Made by a program: the position numbers and the translations under genes. This document shows positions 51,165-64,000 of a DNA stretch of 64,000 bases, piece after piece. The DNA comes from Tepidimonas sediminis (GTDB taxonomy: Bacteria; Pseudomonadota; Gammaproteobacteria; Burkholderiales; Burkholderiaceae_C): contig NZ_VJND01000009.1 in the NCBI RefSeq assembly GCF_007556605.1, positions 49,147 through 113,146 of the forward strand, read 5' to 3'. Each line of letters begins with the position of its first letter. The stretch's first letter is position 1. Under the pieces are notes generated by a model. That model did not search any database. It had not been told where the DNA came from and saw only the letters and a program-made list of their open reading frames with translations.

Positions 51165-52318
51165 CAGGTCGCCCAGGGTTCGCGCCCCGGCACGCGCGCG
51201 CGCAGCCGCAGGTCGTCGCCGACCGGGGTGGCGTCGACGAAGCGCAGCGCCACGCCATCCTCCAGCCGCGCCAGCGGCGGCAGCGCCGCCAGCGGCTCGC
51301 CGGGGCCCAGCAGCCGTGGTGCCAGGTACAGCAGCAGCTCGTCGACCAGGCCGGCGCGCCACCACGAGGCGTTGAGCTTGGCGCCGGCCTCGACGTGCAG
51401 CTCGTTGACCTCGCGCGCGGCCAGATCGGCCAGCACCGCGGCCAGATCGACCTTCGGGGGACCGCCGGCCACCTTCGGGGGGCCGGGCAAGTCGACGAGG
51501 GTGACGCCCAGCGCCTGCAGCGCCCGGCGCCGGGCCTGCGCCGCCTCGCGCGCGGCCTCGTCCTGCGCGGTGTAGAGCAGCACCGCCCCGGGCGGCTGCA
51601 GGATGCGCGCCGCCGGGTCGATCTCCAGCGCCGAATCCAGCACCACGCGCAGCGGCTGGCGCGCGGTGGGCACCAGGCGCACGTCCAGCCGCGGATCGTC
51701 GGCGCGCACGGTGCCGATGCCGGTCAGCAGCGCGCCGGCGCGGCGCCGCCAGGCGTGGCCGTCGGCGCGTGCGGCTGCGCCGGTGATCCACTGGCTCGTG
51801 CCGTTGGCCAGCGCCGTGGTGCCGTCCAGCGACGCCGCCACCTTCATGCGCACCCACGGGCGGCCGCGCACCATGCGGCTCCAGAAGCCGATGTTGAGCT
51901 CGCGCGTGGCCAGCGCCGCCGGGTGGTCGGGGCCGAGCACGTCCACCCGCACGCCGGCGGCGCGCAGCCGCTCGACGCCGCGGCCGGCCACGCGCGGGTT
52001 GGGGTCGACGGCGGCCACCACCACGCGCGCCACGCCCGCGGCCAGCAGCGCGTCGCAGCACGGCGGCGTGCGGCCGTGGTGGCTGCACGGCTCCAGCGTC
52101 ACCCAGGCGGTGGCGCCGCGCGGGTCGGCGCCGGCGGCCTGCGCGGCGCGCAGGGCCATGACCTCGGCGTGCGGCCCGCCGGCTTGCTGCGTGTGCCCGT
52201 CAAAGGCGCGTCCGTCGGGCAGGACCAGGCGGCAGGCCACGCGCGGGTTGGGCTCGGACAGGCCGACGGCGCGCTGCGCCAGCGCGTGCAGCTCGGCCCA
52301 CAGCGCGGCCTCATCCAT
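51164..52318 (-). CDS. ribD: bifunctional riboflavin biosynthesis deaminase/reductase
   Basis: A 384-residue protein. The N-terminal deaminase has the zinc motifs GPHAEVMAL and [19 protein letters not shown], and the C-terminal reductase starts at [18 protein letters not shown]. Together they convert diaminohydroxyphosphoribosylaminopyrimidine to the ribitylamino-uracil phosphate precursor of riboflavin. It overlaps trmB upstream by 8 bases and the pseudouridine synthase gene downstream by one. Other rib genes are not in the window. Confidence 0.94.
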   Translation of the reverse strand: MDEAALWAELHALAQRAVGLSEPNPRVACRLVLPDGRAFDGHTQQAGGPHAEVMALRAAQAAGADPRGATAWVTLEPCSHHGRTPPCCDALLAAGVARVVVAAVDPNPRVAGRGVERLRAAGVRVDVLGPDHPAALATRELNIGFWSRMVRGRPWVRMKVAASLDGTTALANGTSQWITGAAARADGHAWRRRAGALLTGIGTVRADDPRLDVRLVPTARQPLRVVLDSALEIDPAARILQPPGAVLLYTAQDEAAREAAQARRRALQALGVTLVDLPGPPKVAGGPPKVDLAAVLADLAAREVNELHVEAGAKLNASWWRAGLVDELLLYLAPRLLGPGEPLAALPPLARLEDGVALRFVDATPVGDDLRLRARVPGREPWAT

Positions 52319-53051
52319 CGCGGCGGCGGAAGATCAGATCCCACACGCCGTGGCCGAGCCGCAGGCCGCGCTGCTCGAACTTGGTCGGCGGGCGGTAGTC
52401 GGGCCGCGGCGCGTAGCCGCCCAGCGCCGGGTCGGAGCTGGCGTTGGCCAGCCGCGGCTCGGCCGACAGCACCTCCAGCATCTGCTCGGCGTACGGTTGC
52501 CAGTCGGTGGCGCAGTGCACGTAGCCGCCGGGCTTGAGGCGGCTCGTCAGCAGCGCGACGAACGGCGGCTGGATCAGGCGGCGCTTGTGGTGGCGCTTTT
52601 TGTGCCACGGGTCGGGGAAGAAGATGTGCACCCCGTCGAGCTGGTCGGGCGCGATCATGTGCTGCAACACTTCCACCGCGTCGTGCTGCACGATGCGCAC
52701 GTTGGTCAGCGCGAGCTCCTCGATGCGCTTGAGCAGCGCGCCGACGCCGGGCTCGTGCACCTCGCAGCCGAGGAAGTCCTCCTCGGGGCGGCTGCGGGCG
52801 ATCTGGGCGGTGGCCTCGCCCATGCCGAAGCCGATCTCCAGGATCAGCGGCGCGCGCCGGCCGAACACGGCGGCCGGATCGAGCGGCTGCGCGGCGTACG
52901 GCAGCACGAAGCGCGGCCCGAGCTCGGCCAGCGCGCGCGCCTGGCCGCGGGTGGTGCGGCCGGCGCGGCGCACGAAGCTGCGCACGGTCTTCGGATGGGC
53001 GACGCCGGGCGGCGCGGCCGGCGTGTCGGAGACGGGTTGGGTATCGGTCAC
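52311..53051 (-). CDS. trmB: tRNA (guanine-N7)-methyltransferase
   Basis: A 246-residue SAM-dependent enzyme that methylates G46 of tRNAs. Motifs: [18 protein letters not shown] (SAM loop), [15 protein letters not shown], and the catalytic [19 protein letters not shown]. An N-terminal extension contains [15 protein letters not shown]. The start is a GTG at 53051, overlapping the gluQ stop in GTGA; the codons further upstream belong to gluQ in another frame. TACAAT ends 7 bases before this GTG, so a second, leaderless promoter inside the run is possible. Confidence 0.92.
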   Translation of the reverse strand: MTDTQPVSDTPAAPPGVAHPKTVRSFVRRAGRTTRGQARALAELGPRFVLPYAAQPLDPAAVFGRRAPLILEIGFGMGEATAQIARSRPEEDFLGCEVHEPGVGALLKRIEELALTNVRIVQHDAVEVLQHMIAPDQLDGVHIFFPDPWHKKRHHKRRLIQPPFVALLTSRLKPGGYVHCATDWQPYAEQMLEVLSAEPRLANASSDPALGGYAPRPDYRPPTKFEQRGLRLGHGVWDLIFRRRDG

Positions 53052-54031
53052 GGCCCGGATTGTAGGGACCGGCCGCCATCCCCCGCCGCGGCGCCGGGCG
53101 CCCAGCGCGTGCGCCAGGCCGCGGTCCACCCCGCCAGCGCCGCGTGCAGCGCGCCGGCCGGCGGCGGCAGCCCCAGCACCGCGGCGGCCGCGGCCAGCGC
53201 CGCCAGCGGATCGCGCAGGTCCAGCGGCTGCGCGCCGTTCTGCTTGGAGAGCTTCTCTCCGTTGGCGCCGCGCACCAGCGGCGTGTGCAGGTAGCGCGGC
53301 GTCGGCACGCCCAGCGCCCGTTGCAGCACGATCTGGCGCGGCGTGTTGTCGGCGAGGTCCTCGCCGCGCACGACGTCGCTGATGCCCTGTGCCGCGTCAT
53401 CGACCACCACGGCGAGCTGATAGGCCCACAGCCCGTCGGCGCGCTTGAGCACGAAGTCGCCCACCGCGGCCTCGACGTCCTGCGCCTGCGCGCCGAGGCG
53501 CCGATCGTGCCACGCCAGCGGCACCGGCAGGCCGAGATCGGCGATGACGCGCCCGACATGCAGCCGCCAGGCGCGCGGGGCCTGTCCACGCAGGCCGCCG
53601 CGTTCCGGCCGGCAGGTGCCGGGGTAGGGCAGCGCGGCATGGCGCTGGCGCGGCACGCCGCGCGCGGCCCAGGCGGCCTCGATGGCCTGGCGCGTGCAGG
53701 CGCACGGGTACGCCCAGCCGCGCGCCACCAGCCGCTGCAGCGCCGCCTCGTAGGCCGCGCCGCGGCGCGACTGCCACTCGACCGGCTCGTCCGGCTGCAG
53801 CCCGCAGGCCGCCAGCTGCGCCAGGATCGCCTCGCCCGCGCCCGGCACGCAGCGCGGCGCATCGACGTCCTCGAGGCGCACCAGCCAGCGGCCGCCGTGC
53901 GCGCGCGCATCCAGCCAGCTGGCCAGCGCCGCCACCAGCGAGCCGGCGTGCAGCAGGCCGGTCGGCGACGGCGCGAAGCGGCCGCGGTAGCACGGGCCGG
54001 CCGGGGCGGGCGGGTCGTCGGGGCGGACCAT
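53048..54031 (-). CDS. gluQ: glutamyl-Q tRNA(Asp) synthetase
   Basis: A 327-residue truncated glutamyl-tRNA synthetase paralogue that attaches glutamate to queuosine at position 34 of tRNA(Asp). It has the N-terminal [22 protein letters not shown] (HIGH-like), RLEDVDAPR, a zinc site with YPCACTR and [21 protein letters not shown], and the KLSKQN motif. It lacks the anticodon-binding domain of GltX, which defines GluQ. It lies 10 bases after the FAD oxidoreductase gene. Confidence 0.93.
   Translation of the reverse strand: MVRPDDPPAPAGPCYRGRFAPSPTGLLHAGSLVAALASWLDARAHGGRWLVRLEDVDAPRCVPGAGEAILAQLAACGLQPDEPVEWQSRRGAAYEAALQRLVARGWAYPCACTRQAIEAAWAARGVPRQRHAALPYPGTCRPERGGLRGQAPRAWRLHVGRVIADLGLPVPLAWHDRRLGAQAQDVEAAVGDFVLKRADGLWAYQLAVVVDDAAQGISDVVRGEDLADNTPRQIVLQRALGVPTPRYLHTPLVRGANGEKLSKQNGAQPLDLRDPLAALAAAAAVLGLPPPAGALHAALAGWTAAWRTRWAPGAAAGDGGRSLQSGP
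53059..53064 (-). promoter_or_regulatory. candidate -10 of trmB (leaderless GTG start)
   Basis: Minus-strand TACAAT ends 7 bases before the trmB GTG, inside the 3' end of gluQ. Confidence 0.35.
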
Positions 54032-54041
54032 CGCGGAGCGG

Positions 54042-55169
54042 TCAGCGTGCGGCGACCACCGCCAGCGCCAGCTCCAGCCCGGAGACGAAGGCGTGCTCGA
54101 CGCGGTGACCCAGGCACCAGTCGCCGCACAGGCCCAGGCCCGCCGCAGCGTCCCACAGGAATGGCTCGCCCAGCGGCCGCTGCGTCTGGGCGTAGCGCCA
54201 GCGGTGCGCCACCGCCAGCGCCGGCTCGGCGCGGATGCCGGTGACGTCGGCCAGCGCGCGCCGCAGCTTGCCGGCGATGCGGTCGCCGTCGTCCTCCAGG
54301 TGCTCGGCGGACCACGCCGGGCTGGCCTGCGCCACCCAGCGCTCGGGGCCGCCGCGCTTCGGCTTGGAGGGTTCGCGCGCCACCCACGCCAGGCGCGGGT
54401 GCAGGCAGCGCGCGGCATCCCATGTCGGCCCCAGCCGCGTCGCGCCGGCCGGCCAGGCCGCCATCAGCGTCCAGCACGGCGCCACCGACACCTCCTCGCG
54501 CAGACGCGCCTGCCAGTCGGCCGCCAGGGCGCTGGTGGCCAGCAGCGCCAGCGCCTGCGGGTGCGGCAACGCCAGCAGCACGGCGTCGAACGGGCCGAGC
54601 GGGCCGGTCGGGGTGTCTGCACCGTCGGCGAACAGCAGGTGCCAGCCGTCCCGTTCACGCCGCAGCGCTTGCACCGGCGCGTTCCACCACGCCCGGGCGC
54701 CGGGGTGGTCGGCCAGCCACTGCGCCGCCCAGGCCTTGGGCAGCGCGTTCATGCCCGGCACCGGCAGCCAGCGCGTCTCGCCATCCGGCGGCAGCGCGCC
54801 GATCTGGCGGCCGTCGTCGCTGAGCACGCGCACGAAGGTGGCGCGCCATGGCGCCACCGGCGCCTGGGTGGCCTGCAGCGCGCGCTCGAAGCGCGCGTCG
54901 CGCACGGTGAAGAACTGCGCGCCGTGGTCGAAGCTGCCGGCCTCGGTGCGGCGTGTGGCCATGCGCCCGCCGGGGCCGCGGCTCTTGTCCAGCAACGTCA
55001 CCTCCAACCCCGCCTGCGCCAGCGTGCGCGCGGCCGTCAGGCCCGCCATGCCGGCGCCGATCACCGCCACGCGTGCGAACGCCGCGGGGGGCCGGGGCGC
55101 CTCGGCCAGGCGCGGCTGGCGCCGCTGCGGGCGCGGCAGGTGCGGAGGCGGCGAGCTCGGGCGCGGCAT
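54042..55169 (-). CDS. FAD-dependent amine-oxidase-like (renalase-type) oxidoreductase
   Basis: A 375-residue flavoprotein. After a Pro/Arg-rich N-terminal extension of about 30 residues comes the dinucleotide motif [21 protein letters not shown], then [13 protein letters not shown] and [12 protein letters not shown], typical of the bacterial renalase-like NAD(P)/FAD oxidoreductases. The C-terminus has [19 protein letters not shown], the second FAD-contact region. Substrate unknown. It probably starts the run with gluQ, trmB, ribD and the pseudouridine synthase. The LysR gene lies immediately upstream on the same strand (5 bases between). Confidence 0.85.
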   Translation of the reverse strand: MPRPSSPPPHLPRPQRRQPRLAEAPRPPAAFARVAVIGAGMAGLTAARTLAQAGLEVTLLDKSRGPGGRMATRRTEAGSFDHGAQFFTVRDARFERALQATQAPVAPWRATFVRVLSDDGRQIGALPPDGETRWLPVPGMNALPKAWAAQWLADHPGARAWWNAPVQALRRERDGWHLLFADGADTPTGPLGPFDAVLLALPHPQALALLATSALAADWQARLREEVSVAPCWTLMAAWPAGATRLGPTWDAARCLHPRLAWVAREPSKPKRGGPERWVAQASPAWSAEHLEDDGDRIAGKLRRALADVTGIRAEPALAVAHRWRYAQTQRPLGEPFLWDAAAGLGLCGDWCLGHRVEHAFVSGLELALAVVAAR

Positions 55170-55174
55170 GGGCG

Positions 55175-56155
55175 TCAATCTACCAGAGGCGCGCCGATGG
55201 CCGGCCGGTGCATCAGCAGCGCCGCGCGCGTCTGCGGGTCCTGCAGCCGCTGCAGCCACCAGGCCAGCGCCTGCCCCGGCGGGGCCGCGCCGCGGCCGCC
55301 GGCTTGCCGCCAGGCGTAGCCGACGCGGCTGACGCGCGGCGGCAGCGTCGTGCGGCACGCCACCAGGTGCCCGGCGTCCAGATACGGCTGCACCAGCGGC
55401 TGCGGCAGCCAGCCGCAGCCCAGCCCGCGCAGTTGCGCGGCCAACTTCAGCGCCAGTGTCGGCACCGTCAGCACGTCCTGCCCCGGCTGGATGCCGACGC
55501 TCAAGCCGCCGCGCCGCCCGCTGTCGGCCACCGCGACGATGCGGTGCGCGCGGATCTGCGCCGGCGTCAGCGGCTGCGGCGCACGCGCCAGCGGGTGGTG
55601 GGGGGCGACGACGAACAGGAAGGCCACCTCGCCCATGGCTTCCATCACGACGTCGCCGCCGCCGGTCTGCTCCAGCAGCACGCCCAGCGCCAGGTCGGCG
55701 TGGCCGGCCTGCAGCGCCTCCAGCGTGCCCGACAGCGTCTCGCCGCGCAGCCGCAGCCGTGTCGGCGCCGCGGTGGCGTAGAAAGCCTCGCACAGCTCCA
55801 GCAGCGTGCGCGGGCAGATCACGGCATCGGCGGCGACGGTGAGCTCGGCCTCCCAGCCGGTGGCGATGCGGCGCACGCGCTGCGCCAACGCCTCCCATTC
55901 CCGCAGCAGCTCCTGCCCACCGCGCAGCAGCTCGCCGCAGGCGGGCGTGGGCCGCGCGCGCCCGCCGCGGCGGTCGAACAGCAGCACGTCCAGTGCCTCC
56001 TCGATGCGGCGCAGGCGGTAGGTCAGGGCGCTGGGCACCAGGCCGAGCGCGCGCGCGGCCGCGGCCAGACTGCCGCAACGGGCGATCGTGGCCAGCACCT
56101 CCAGTTCGGACGGACCGAGCGCCGCGGCGCCCGTTGGGCGAGGGGATGGGGGCAT
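55175..56155 (-). CDS. LysR-type transcriptional regulator
   Basis: A 326-residue regulator with the N-terminal helix-turn-helix LEVLATIARCGSLAAAARAL-(GLVPSALTYRLRRIEEALD), and an effector domain opening ELTVAADAVICPRTLLELCEAFY. The binding pattern resembles LysR proteins found beside pirin genes. It is divergent from the pirin gene with a palindrome (56161-56175) just upstream of its own ATG, suited to autoregulation and control of pirin and wrbA. No clear Shine-Dalgarno sequence is visible. Confidence 0.9.
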   Translation of the reverse strand: MPPSPRPTGAAALGPSELEVLATIARCGSLAAAARALGLVPSALTYRLRRIEEALDVLLFDRRGGRARPTPACGELLRGGQELLREWEALAQRVRRIATGWEAELTVAADAVICPRTLLELCEAFYATAAPTRLRLRGETLSGTLEALQAGHADLALGVLLEQTGGGDVVMEAMGEVAFLFVVAPHHPLARAPQPLTPAQIRAHRIVAVADSGRRGGLSVGIQPGQDVLTVPTLALKLAAQLRGLGCGWLPQPLVQPYLDAGHLVACRTTLPPRVSRVGYAWRQAGGRGAAPPGQALAWWLQRLQDPQTRAALLMHRPAIGAPLVD

Positions 56156-56160
56156 TGCCG

Positions 56161-56175
56161 TTCAATTGATTTGAA
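56161..56175. promoter_or_regulatory. LysR-type operator (TTCAA-N5-TTGAA)
   Basis: A 15-base inverted repeat fits the T-N11-A rule of LysR sites. It lies 6 bases upstream of the LysR ATG and about 85 bases before the pirin ATG. TACAGT at 56220-56225 is a possible -10 for pirin. Confidence 0.6.
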
Positions 56176-56258
56176 TGCGGGGCTGTCCAGCATTGCACCA
56201 CGAATCGCATCCGGGCGTCTACAGTGCGGATCATCCGATCCGATACCGGAGCGAGCCG

Positions 56259-56981
56259 ATGATGACCCTGCGTCCCGCCCGCGCACGCGGCCATGCCGAC
56301 CACGGCTGGCTGCGCACGTGGCACGCCTTTTCGTTTGCCGACTACTTCGACCCGCGCCACATGGGCTGGGGCAACCTGCGCGTCCTCAACGAGGACATCG
56401 TCGCGCCGGGCACCGGCTTCGGCATGCACGGGCACCGCGACATGGAGATCGTCACCTGGGTGCTGCGGGGCGCGCTGACGCACCGCGACAGCCTGGGCCA
56501 TGCCGCCACGATCCGCCCCGGCGAGGTGCAGCGCATGAGCGCCGGCCGCGGGGTGCGGCACAGCGAGGTCAACGAGGGTGCCGAGCCGGTGCACCTGCTG
56601 CAGATCTGGGTGCTGCCGCGCCAGCACGACCTCGAGCCGGCCTACGAGCAGCGCGCGGTCGATGCCGCCCTGCTGGATGGCCGTCTGCTGCCGGTGGTCG
56701 CGCCCGCCGAGGGGGGCACGCCCGCCGCCGTGGCGGGATGGTCGCCGCTGCGCTGGCAGGCGGATGCGACGCTGCGGGTCGGCCGCCTGGACGGCGCGCA
56801 GCGGCTCGTGCACGCACTGGCGCCGGCGCGGCTGGGCTACCTCCACGTCGCGCGCGGGCGGCTGCGCGTCAACGGCACGCCGCTGGAGGCCGGCGATGCC
56901 GTCTTGCTGCGCGACGAGGCCGCCGTCGAGCTCACCGGCGGGCAGCAGGCCGAAGTGCTGTTGTTCGACCTGGCGCCCTGA
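56259..56981 (+). CDS. pirin family bicupin protein
   Basis: A 240-residue cupin protein with RTWHAFSFADYFDPRHMGWGNLRVLNED, GFGMHGHRDMEIVTWVL and HSEVN motifs, in which the histidines and Glu bind an Fe-type metal. Bacterial pirins include quercetinase-like and redox-sensing members; the role here is unknown. Two adjacent ATGs (56259, 56262) are possible, with CGGAG upstream. It is divergent from a LysR gene and followed by wrbA after 41 bases, a common trio in proteobacteria. Confidence 0.92.
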   Translation: MMTLRPARARGHADHGWLRTWHAFSFADYFDPRHMGWGNLRVLNEDIVAPGTGFGMHGHRDMEIVTWVLRGALTHRDSLGHAATIRPGEVQRMSAGRGVRHSEVNEGAEPVHLLQIWVLPRQHDLEPAYEQRAVDAALLDGRLLPVVAPAEGGTPAAVAGWSPLRWQADATLRVGRLDGAQRLVHALAPARLGYLHVARGRLRVNGTPLEAGDAVLLRDEAAVELTGGQQAEVLLFDLAP

Positions 56982-57022
56982 TGCGGCGCCGTTCCCTCCC
57001 AACCGAAACGAGGAGTTCCACC

Positions 57023-57577
57023 ATGCCCAACATCGTCGTCGTTTACCACTCGGGTTACGGTCACACCCAGCGCATGGCGCAGGCGGTGGCCGAAGGCGCC
57101 GGCGCGCAGCTGCTGGCCATCGACGCCGACGGCAACCTGCCCGACGGCGGCTGGGAGCTGCTGGATGCGGCCGACGCCATCGTCATGGGCAGCCCGACCT
57201 ACATGGGCAGCGTCAGCTGGCAGTTCAAGAAGTTTGCCGACGCCTCCAGCAAGCGCTGGTTCGCGCAGGCCTGGAAGGACAAGCTGTTCGCGGGCTTCAC
57301 CAACAGCGCCACGATGAACGGCGACAAGCTCTCGACGCTGCACTACCTGTTCACGCTGGCGATGCAGCACGGCGGCGTGTGGGTCGGCACCGGCATGATG
57401 CCGTCCAACACCAAGGCCGCGCAGCGCAACGACGTGAACTACGTCGGCTCCTCTGCCGGCGCGATGGCCAGCACGCCGTCGGATGCCAGCCCGGCCGAAA
57501 TGCTGCCCGGCGACCTGGAGACGGCGCGCCGCTTCGGGCAGCGCATCGCCGAGGTGGCGGCGCGCTGGGCGCGCTGA
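57023..57577 (+). CDS. flavodoxin-fold NAD(P)H:quinone oxidoreductase (WrbA-like)
   Basis: A 184-residue FMN protein beginning MPNIVVVYHSGYGHTQRMAQ, with GSPTYMGSVSWQFKKFAD and a C-terminal conserved SSAGAMASTPSDASPAEMLPGD. It belongs to the WrbA/NADPH-dependent FMN reductase group that performs two-electron reduction of quinones. It follows pirin, and GAGGAG is seen before the ATG. Co-regulation by the divergent LysR protein is likely. Confidence 0.9.
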   Translation: MPNIVVVYHSGYGHTQRMAQAVAEGAGAQLLAIDADGNLPDGGWELLDAADAIVMGSPTYMGSVSWQFKKFADASSKRWFAQAWKDKLFAGFTNSATMNGDKLSTLHYLFTLAMQHGGVWVGTGMMPSNTKAAQRNDVNYVGSSAGAMASTPSDASPAEMLPGDLETARRFGQRIAEVAARWAR

Positions 57578-57615
57578 CACCGGCGCCGCCCCCGCCCCCG
57601 GCTGGGGGCGGCCCC

Positions 57616-57621
57616 TACAAT
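57616..57621 (+). promoter_or_regulatory. candidate -10 of dnaE (leaderless)
   Basis: TACAAT ends 8 bases before the ATG at 57630, in the context GGCCCCTACAAT that recurs before serS and the nucleotidyltransferase gene. No Shine-Dalgarno sequence. Confidence 0.4.
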
Positions 57622-57629
57622 GCGGGCGC

Positions 57630-62562
<4,933 letters not shown>

Positions 62563-62589
62563 ACGCACCGGCCGGATCCGCGTGTGGCG

Positions 62590-62859
62590 ATGTCGGCAGT
62601 GCGGGACGTTCGCTTCACCGACCACGCCCGGGCGCGGATGCGGGAGCGGGCCATCGCCGAGCATGCGGTTCTTGACACGATCGCGCGGCCTGCACGGACG
62701 TTGGTTCTGGCCGACGGGCGCCTCGAGTTCCAGGGATGGGTGTCCAGGGGGGATCGCCGGCTCCTGTTGCGCGTGATCGCCGACGATGATAGAACGGTGC
62801 TCACCGTGGTCACGGTGCTGGCCACCAGCAAGATTGCCAAGTACGGAGCCCCAACATGA
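62590..62859 (+). CDS. DUF4258 protein (possible RelE-like toxin)
   Basis: An 89-residue protein, MSAVRDVRFTDHARARMRER, then AVLDTIARPARTLVLADGR, and a C-terminal beta-strand region RRLLLRVIADDDRTVLTVVTVL. The F-(T/S)-x-H-A-x-x-R-M-x-x-R-x-I opening is the DUF4258 signature; the fold is thought to be related to RelE/BrnT mRNA interferases. It overlaps the DUF2283 gene in ATGA, an arrangement common in toxin-antitoxin pairs. Toxicity is not shown. A GTG six bases upstream is an alternative start. Confidence 0.75.
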   Translation: MSAVRDVRFTDHARARMRERAIAEHAVLDTIARPARTLVLADGRLEFQGWVSRGDRRLLLRVIADDDRTVLTVVTVLATSKIAKYGAPT

Positions 62860-63053
62860 AGGTGGAGTTCGATCCGCAGGCCGACGCCTTGTACATCCGC
62901 CTGCGCGAGGGCGAAGTGGCTGACAGCGACGAAGTTCGCCCCGGCGTCATTTTCGATCTCGACGCCGAGGGGCGCGTGCTGGGCATCGAAATGCTGGATG
63001 TCAGCACGCGCACCGACAACCCGCGCGAGTTGGCGTTTGCGCTCGTCGGCTGA
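62856..63053 (+). CDS. DUF2283 protein (possible antitoxin partner)
   Basis: A 65-residue protein, MKVEFDPQADALYIRL with REGEVADSDEVRPGVIFDLD and GRVLGIEMLDVS. The (Y/F)-D-x-x-x-D-x-L-Y-I-x-L and G-x-(V/I)-x-G-(I/F)-E-(I/M)-L motifs define DUF2283. Genes of this family are often paired with a preceding DUF4258 gene, as here, with a 4-base overlap. I propose the pair is a type II toxin-antitoxin-like module; no DNA-binding domain is evident. Confidence 0.82.
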   Translation: MKVEFDPQADALYIRLREGEVADSDEVRPGVIFDLDAEGRVLGIEMLDVSTRTDNPRELAFALVG

Positions 63054-63113
63054 GGTTGGCTGGAAGCGGCCTGACCGTTCGGCCTGGCCGTTTCCCCGCA
63101 TTGGCAACCGCCG

Positions 63114-63527
63114 TCAGCGCAACCCCGCCCCGGCGGCGTCGAAGTCGCGCTGGATCAGCTCGATCTTGTAGCCGTCGGGGTCGGTGACGAAGGCGATCAC
63201 GGTCGTGCCGCCCTTGACCGGGCCGGGTTCGCGCGTGATCGTGCCGCCGGCGGCGCGGATGCGCTCGCAGGCTGCGTAGACGTCGGGCACGCCGATGGCG
63301 ATGTGGCCGTAGGCGGTGCCCATCTCGTACTTGTCCACGCCCCAGTTGTAGGTCAGCTCGATCTCGGCCTGACCCGGGTTGCCGCCGTCGTAGCCGAGGA
63401 AGGCCAGCGTGTACTTGTACTCGGGGTTCTCGGACGTGCGCAGCAGCTGCATGCCGAGCACGCGGGTGTAGAAGTCGATCGAGCGCTGCAGGTCACCCAC
63501 CCGCAGCATGGTGTGCAGGATACGCAT
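63114..63527 (-). CDS. gloA: lactoylglutathione lyase (glyoxalase I)
   Basis: A 137-residue metalloenzyme that converts the methylglyoxal-glutathione adduct to lactoylglutathione. It has [25 protein letters not shown] (metal His), [30 protein letters not shown] with the metal Glu, GHIAIGV and [12 protein letters not shown]. This is the short Ni-type bacterial form. TAAAGT ends 6 bases before the ATG, so the transcript may be leaderless, starting near the stop of the upstream gene. Confidence 0.96.
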   Translation of the reverse strand: MRILHTMLRVGDLQRSIDFYTRVLGMQLLRTSENPEYKYTLAFLGYDGGNPGQAEIELTYNWGVDKYEMGTAYGHIAIGVPDVYAACERIRAAGGTITREPGPVKGGTTVIAFVTDPDGYKIELIQRDFDAAGAGLR

Positions 63528-63533
63528 GGCGTC

Positions 63534-63539
63534 ACTTTA
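63534..63539 (-). promoter_or_regulatory. candidate -10 of gloA (leaderless)
   Basis: Minus-strand TAAAGT ends 6 bases before the gloA ATG and includes the stop codon of the upstream gene. Confidence 0.3.
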
Positions 63540-64000
63540 GCGGATGCGGCCGAAGCTGGTGCGCAGCGGGTCGATGCCGCCGCCGCCCTTGGGGCGGTTC
63601 TTGTTCTTGTCGCGCCGGCCGCTGAGCGCGTCGATGCCGGTGCGCAGCGGGTCGGGCTGGCGCGCCGGCGGCGGGGCGGCGGGCTTGCGGCCGCCCTGCG
63701 GCGGGTTCGGTCGCGTCGGCGCAGTGGCCTGGCCCGGGCCGCCCTGGGCGGGGCCGGCGCCCTTGCCCTTGCCGCGCCGACGCCGGTTGCGGCTGCGCCG
63801 GCCTTCCTGGTCGATGCGCACGCGCTGCGGCGGCGTGTCCTGCTGCGGCGCCGGAGCCGCCTCCTGGGTGGCCTGCGCGCCGTCGTCCACGGAGTCGCCG
63901 TCGGCCGGCGCCGGGCCCGCCGTCGGCGGGGTCGAGGCCGGTGCGGCCTGGGCGCTGCCGCCGCGGCGCTGGCGCAGCCGCTCCTGCAGCTCGCGCCGGG
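63537..64000 (-). CDS. C-terminal part of a basic, Pro/Gly/Arg-rich protein (5' part beyond window edge)
   Basis: The frame is open to the right edge; at least 154 residues are visible. From the edge it reads RRELQERLRQRRGGSAQ, then an Ala/Pro/Thr-rich linker, a basic cluster RRSRNRRRRGKGKG, more Pro/Gly, and an end with the repeated element DPLRT: QPDPLRTGIDALSGRRDK and GGIDPLRTSFGRIR. No folded domain is in view. Similar QPDP-(L/M)-(K/R)-T tails occur at the end of betaproteobacterial DEAD-box RNA helicases of the RhlE type, which is my best guess but weak. A GTG at 63890 is internal and not the start. Confidence 0.55.
   Translation of the reverse strand, partial: RRELQERLRQRRGGSAQAAPASTPPTAGPAPADGDSVDDGAQATQEAAPAPQQDTPPQRVRIDQEGRRSRNRRRRGKGKGAGPAQGGPGQATAPTRPNPPQGGRKPAAPPPARQPDPLRTGIDALSGRRDKNKNRPKGGGGIDPLRTSFGRIR

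Noticed and set aside
57593..57615. Consensus -35 before dnaE (also sought before serS, lgt, trmB)
   Set aside because: No TTGACA-like hexamer is found at suitable spacing, so only -10 elements are claimed.

Overview
This is a G+C-rich chromosomal window of a betaproteobacterium, most likely order Burkholderiales. Lineage-typical small genes support this (a TIGR04438-type Trp-rich protein, a DUF3460 protein, a PP0621-type protein, a short FixH), as do the complete cbb3 oxidase cluster with an Fnr/Anr regulator and the gene content in general. Genus cannot be fixed from sequence alone. There are no rRNA, tRNA, IS or CRISPR elements that I can see. Coding density is very high and no gene-free stretch exceeds about 200 bases.

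Layout. 1-8.5 kb: a YqhA-type membrane protein (partial), acetyl-CoA synthetase, cytochrome c, dihydroxy-acid dehydratase, Lgt, a malonyl-CoA-synthetase-like ligase and a universal stress protein. 8.6-19.8 kb: a microaerobic respiration block, ccoI-ccoS, ccoN-O-Q-P, ccoG, a short FixH, an unassigned membrane protein, fnr, hemN and a SafE/TauE-like protein. Three Fnr boxes sit before ccoI (shared with uspA), ccoN and hemN. 19.7-28.6 kb: DMT exporter, nadB, scpA-DUF3460, a SulP permease, metG and mrp.

28.6-33.1 kb is an abrupt AT-rich island. It holds a type IV pilin gene (pilA) followed by an operon of a phosphoethanolamine-transferase-like membrane enzyme and a split two-gene version of a membrane-anchored spermidine-synthase-like protein. 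The pilin has a good sigma-54 promoter and a palindrome array about 100 bases upstream. The matching two-component pair (pilS-pilR type) lies 2.5 kb away at 35.6-38.6 kb. Between them are a minimal nucleotidyltransferase with a truncated partner and a DUF1703-type ATPase with the remnant of a second copy. I regard this pilin accessory island as the most interesting object in the window.

38.6-64 kb: a ccsA/ypjD-like gene divergent from ffh, an intact nucleotidyltransferase/HI0074-type pair, folA, an HpaI-type aldolase, nitronate monooxygenase, alaS, a LysR gene divergent from a long-form isocitrate dehydrogenase, an rluA-ribD-trmB-gluQ-FAD oxidoreductase run, a LysR/pirin/wrbA set, dnaE, serS, a DUF4258/DUF2283 toxin-antitoxin-like pair, gloA and the 3' end of a basic low-complexity protein.

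A recurrent feature across the window is a TAnnnT-type -10 hexamer ending 6-8 bases before a start codon that lacks a Shine-Dalgarno sequence (at least thirteen genes), which suggests frequent leaderless transcription.
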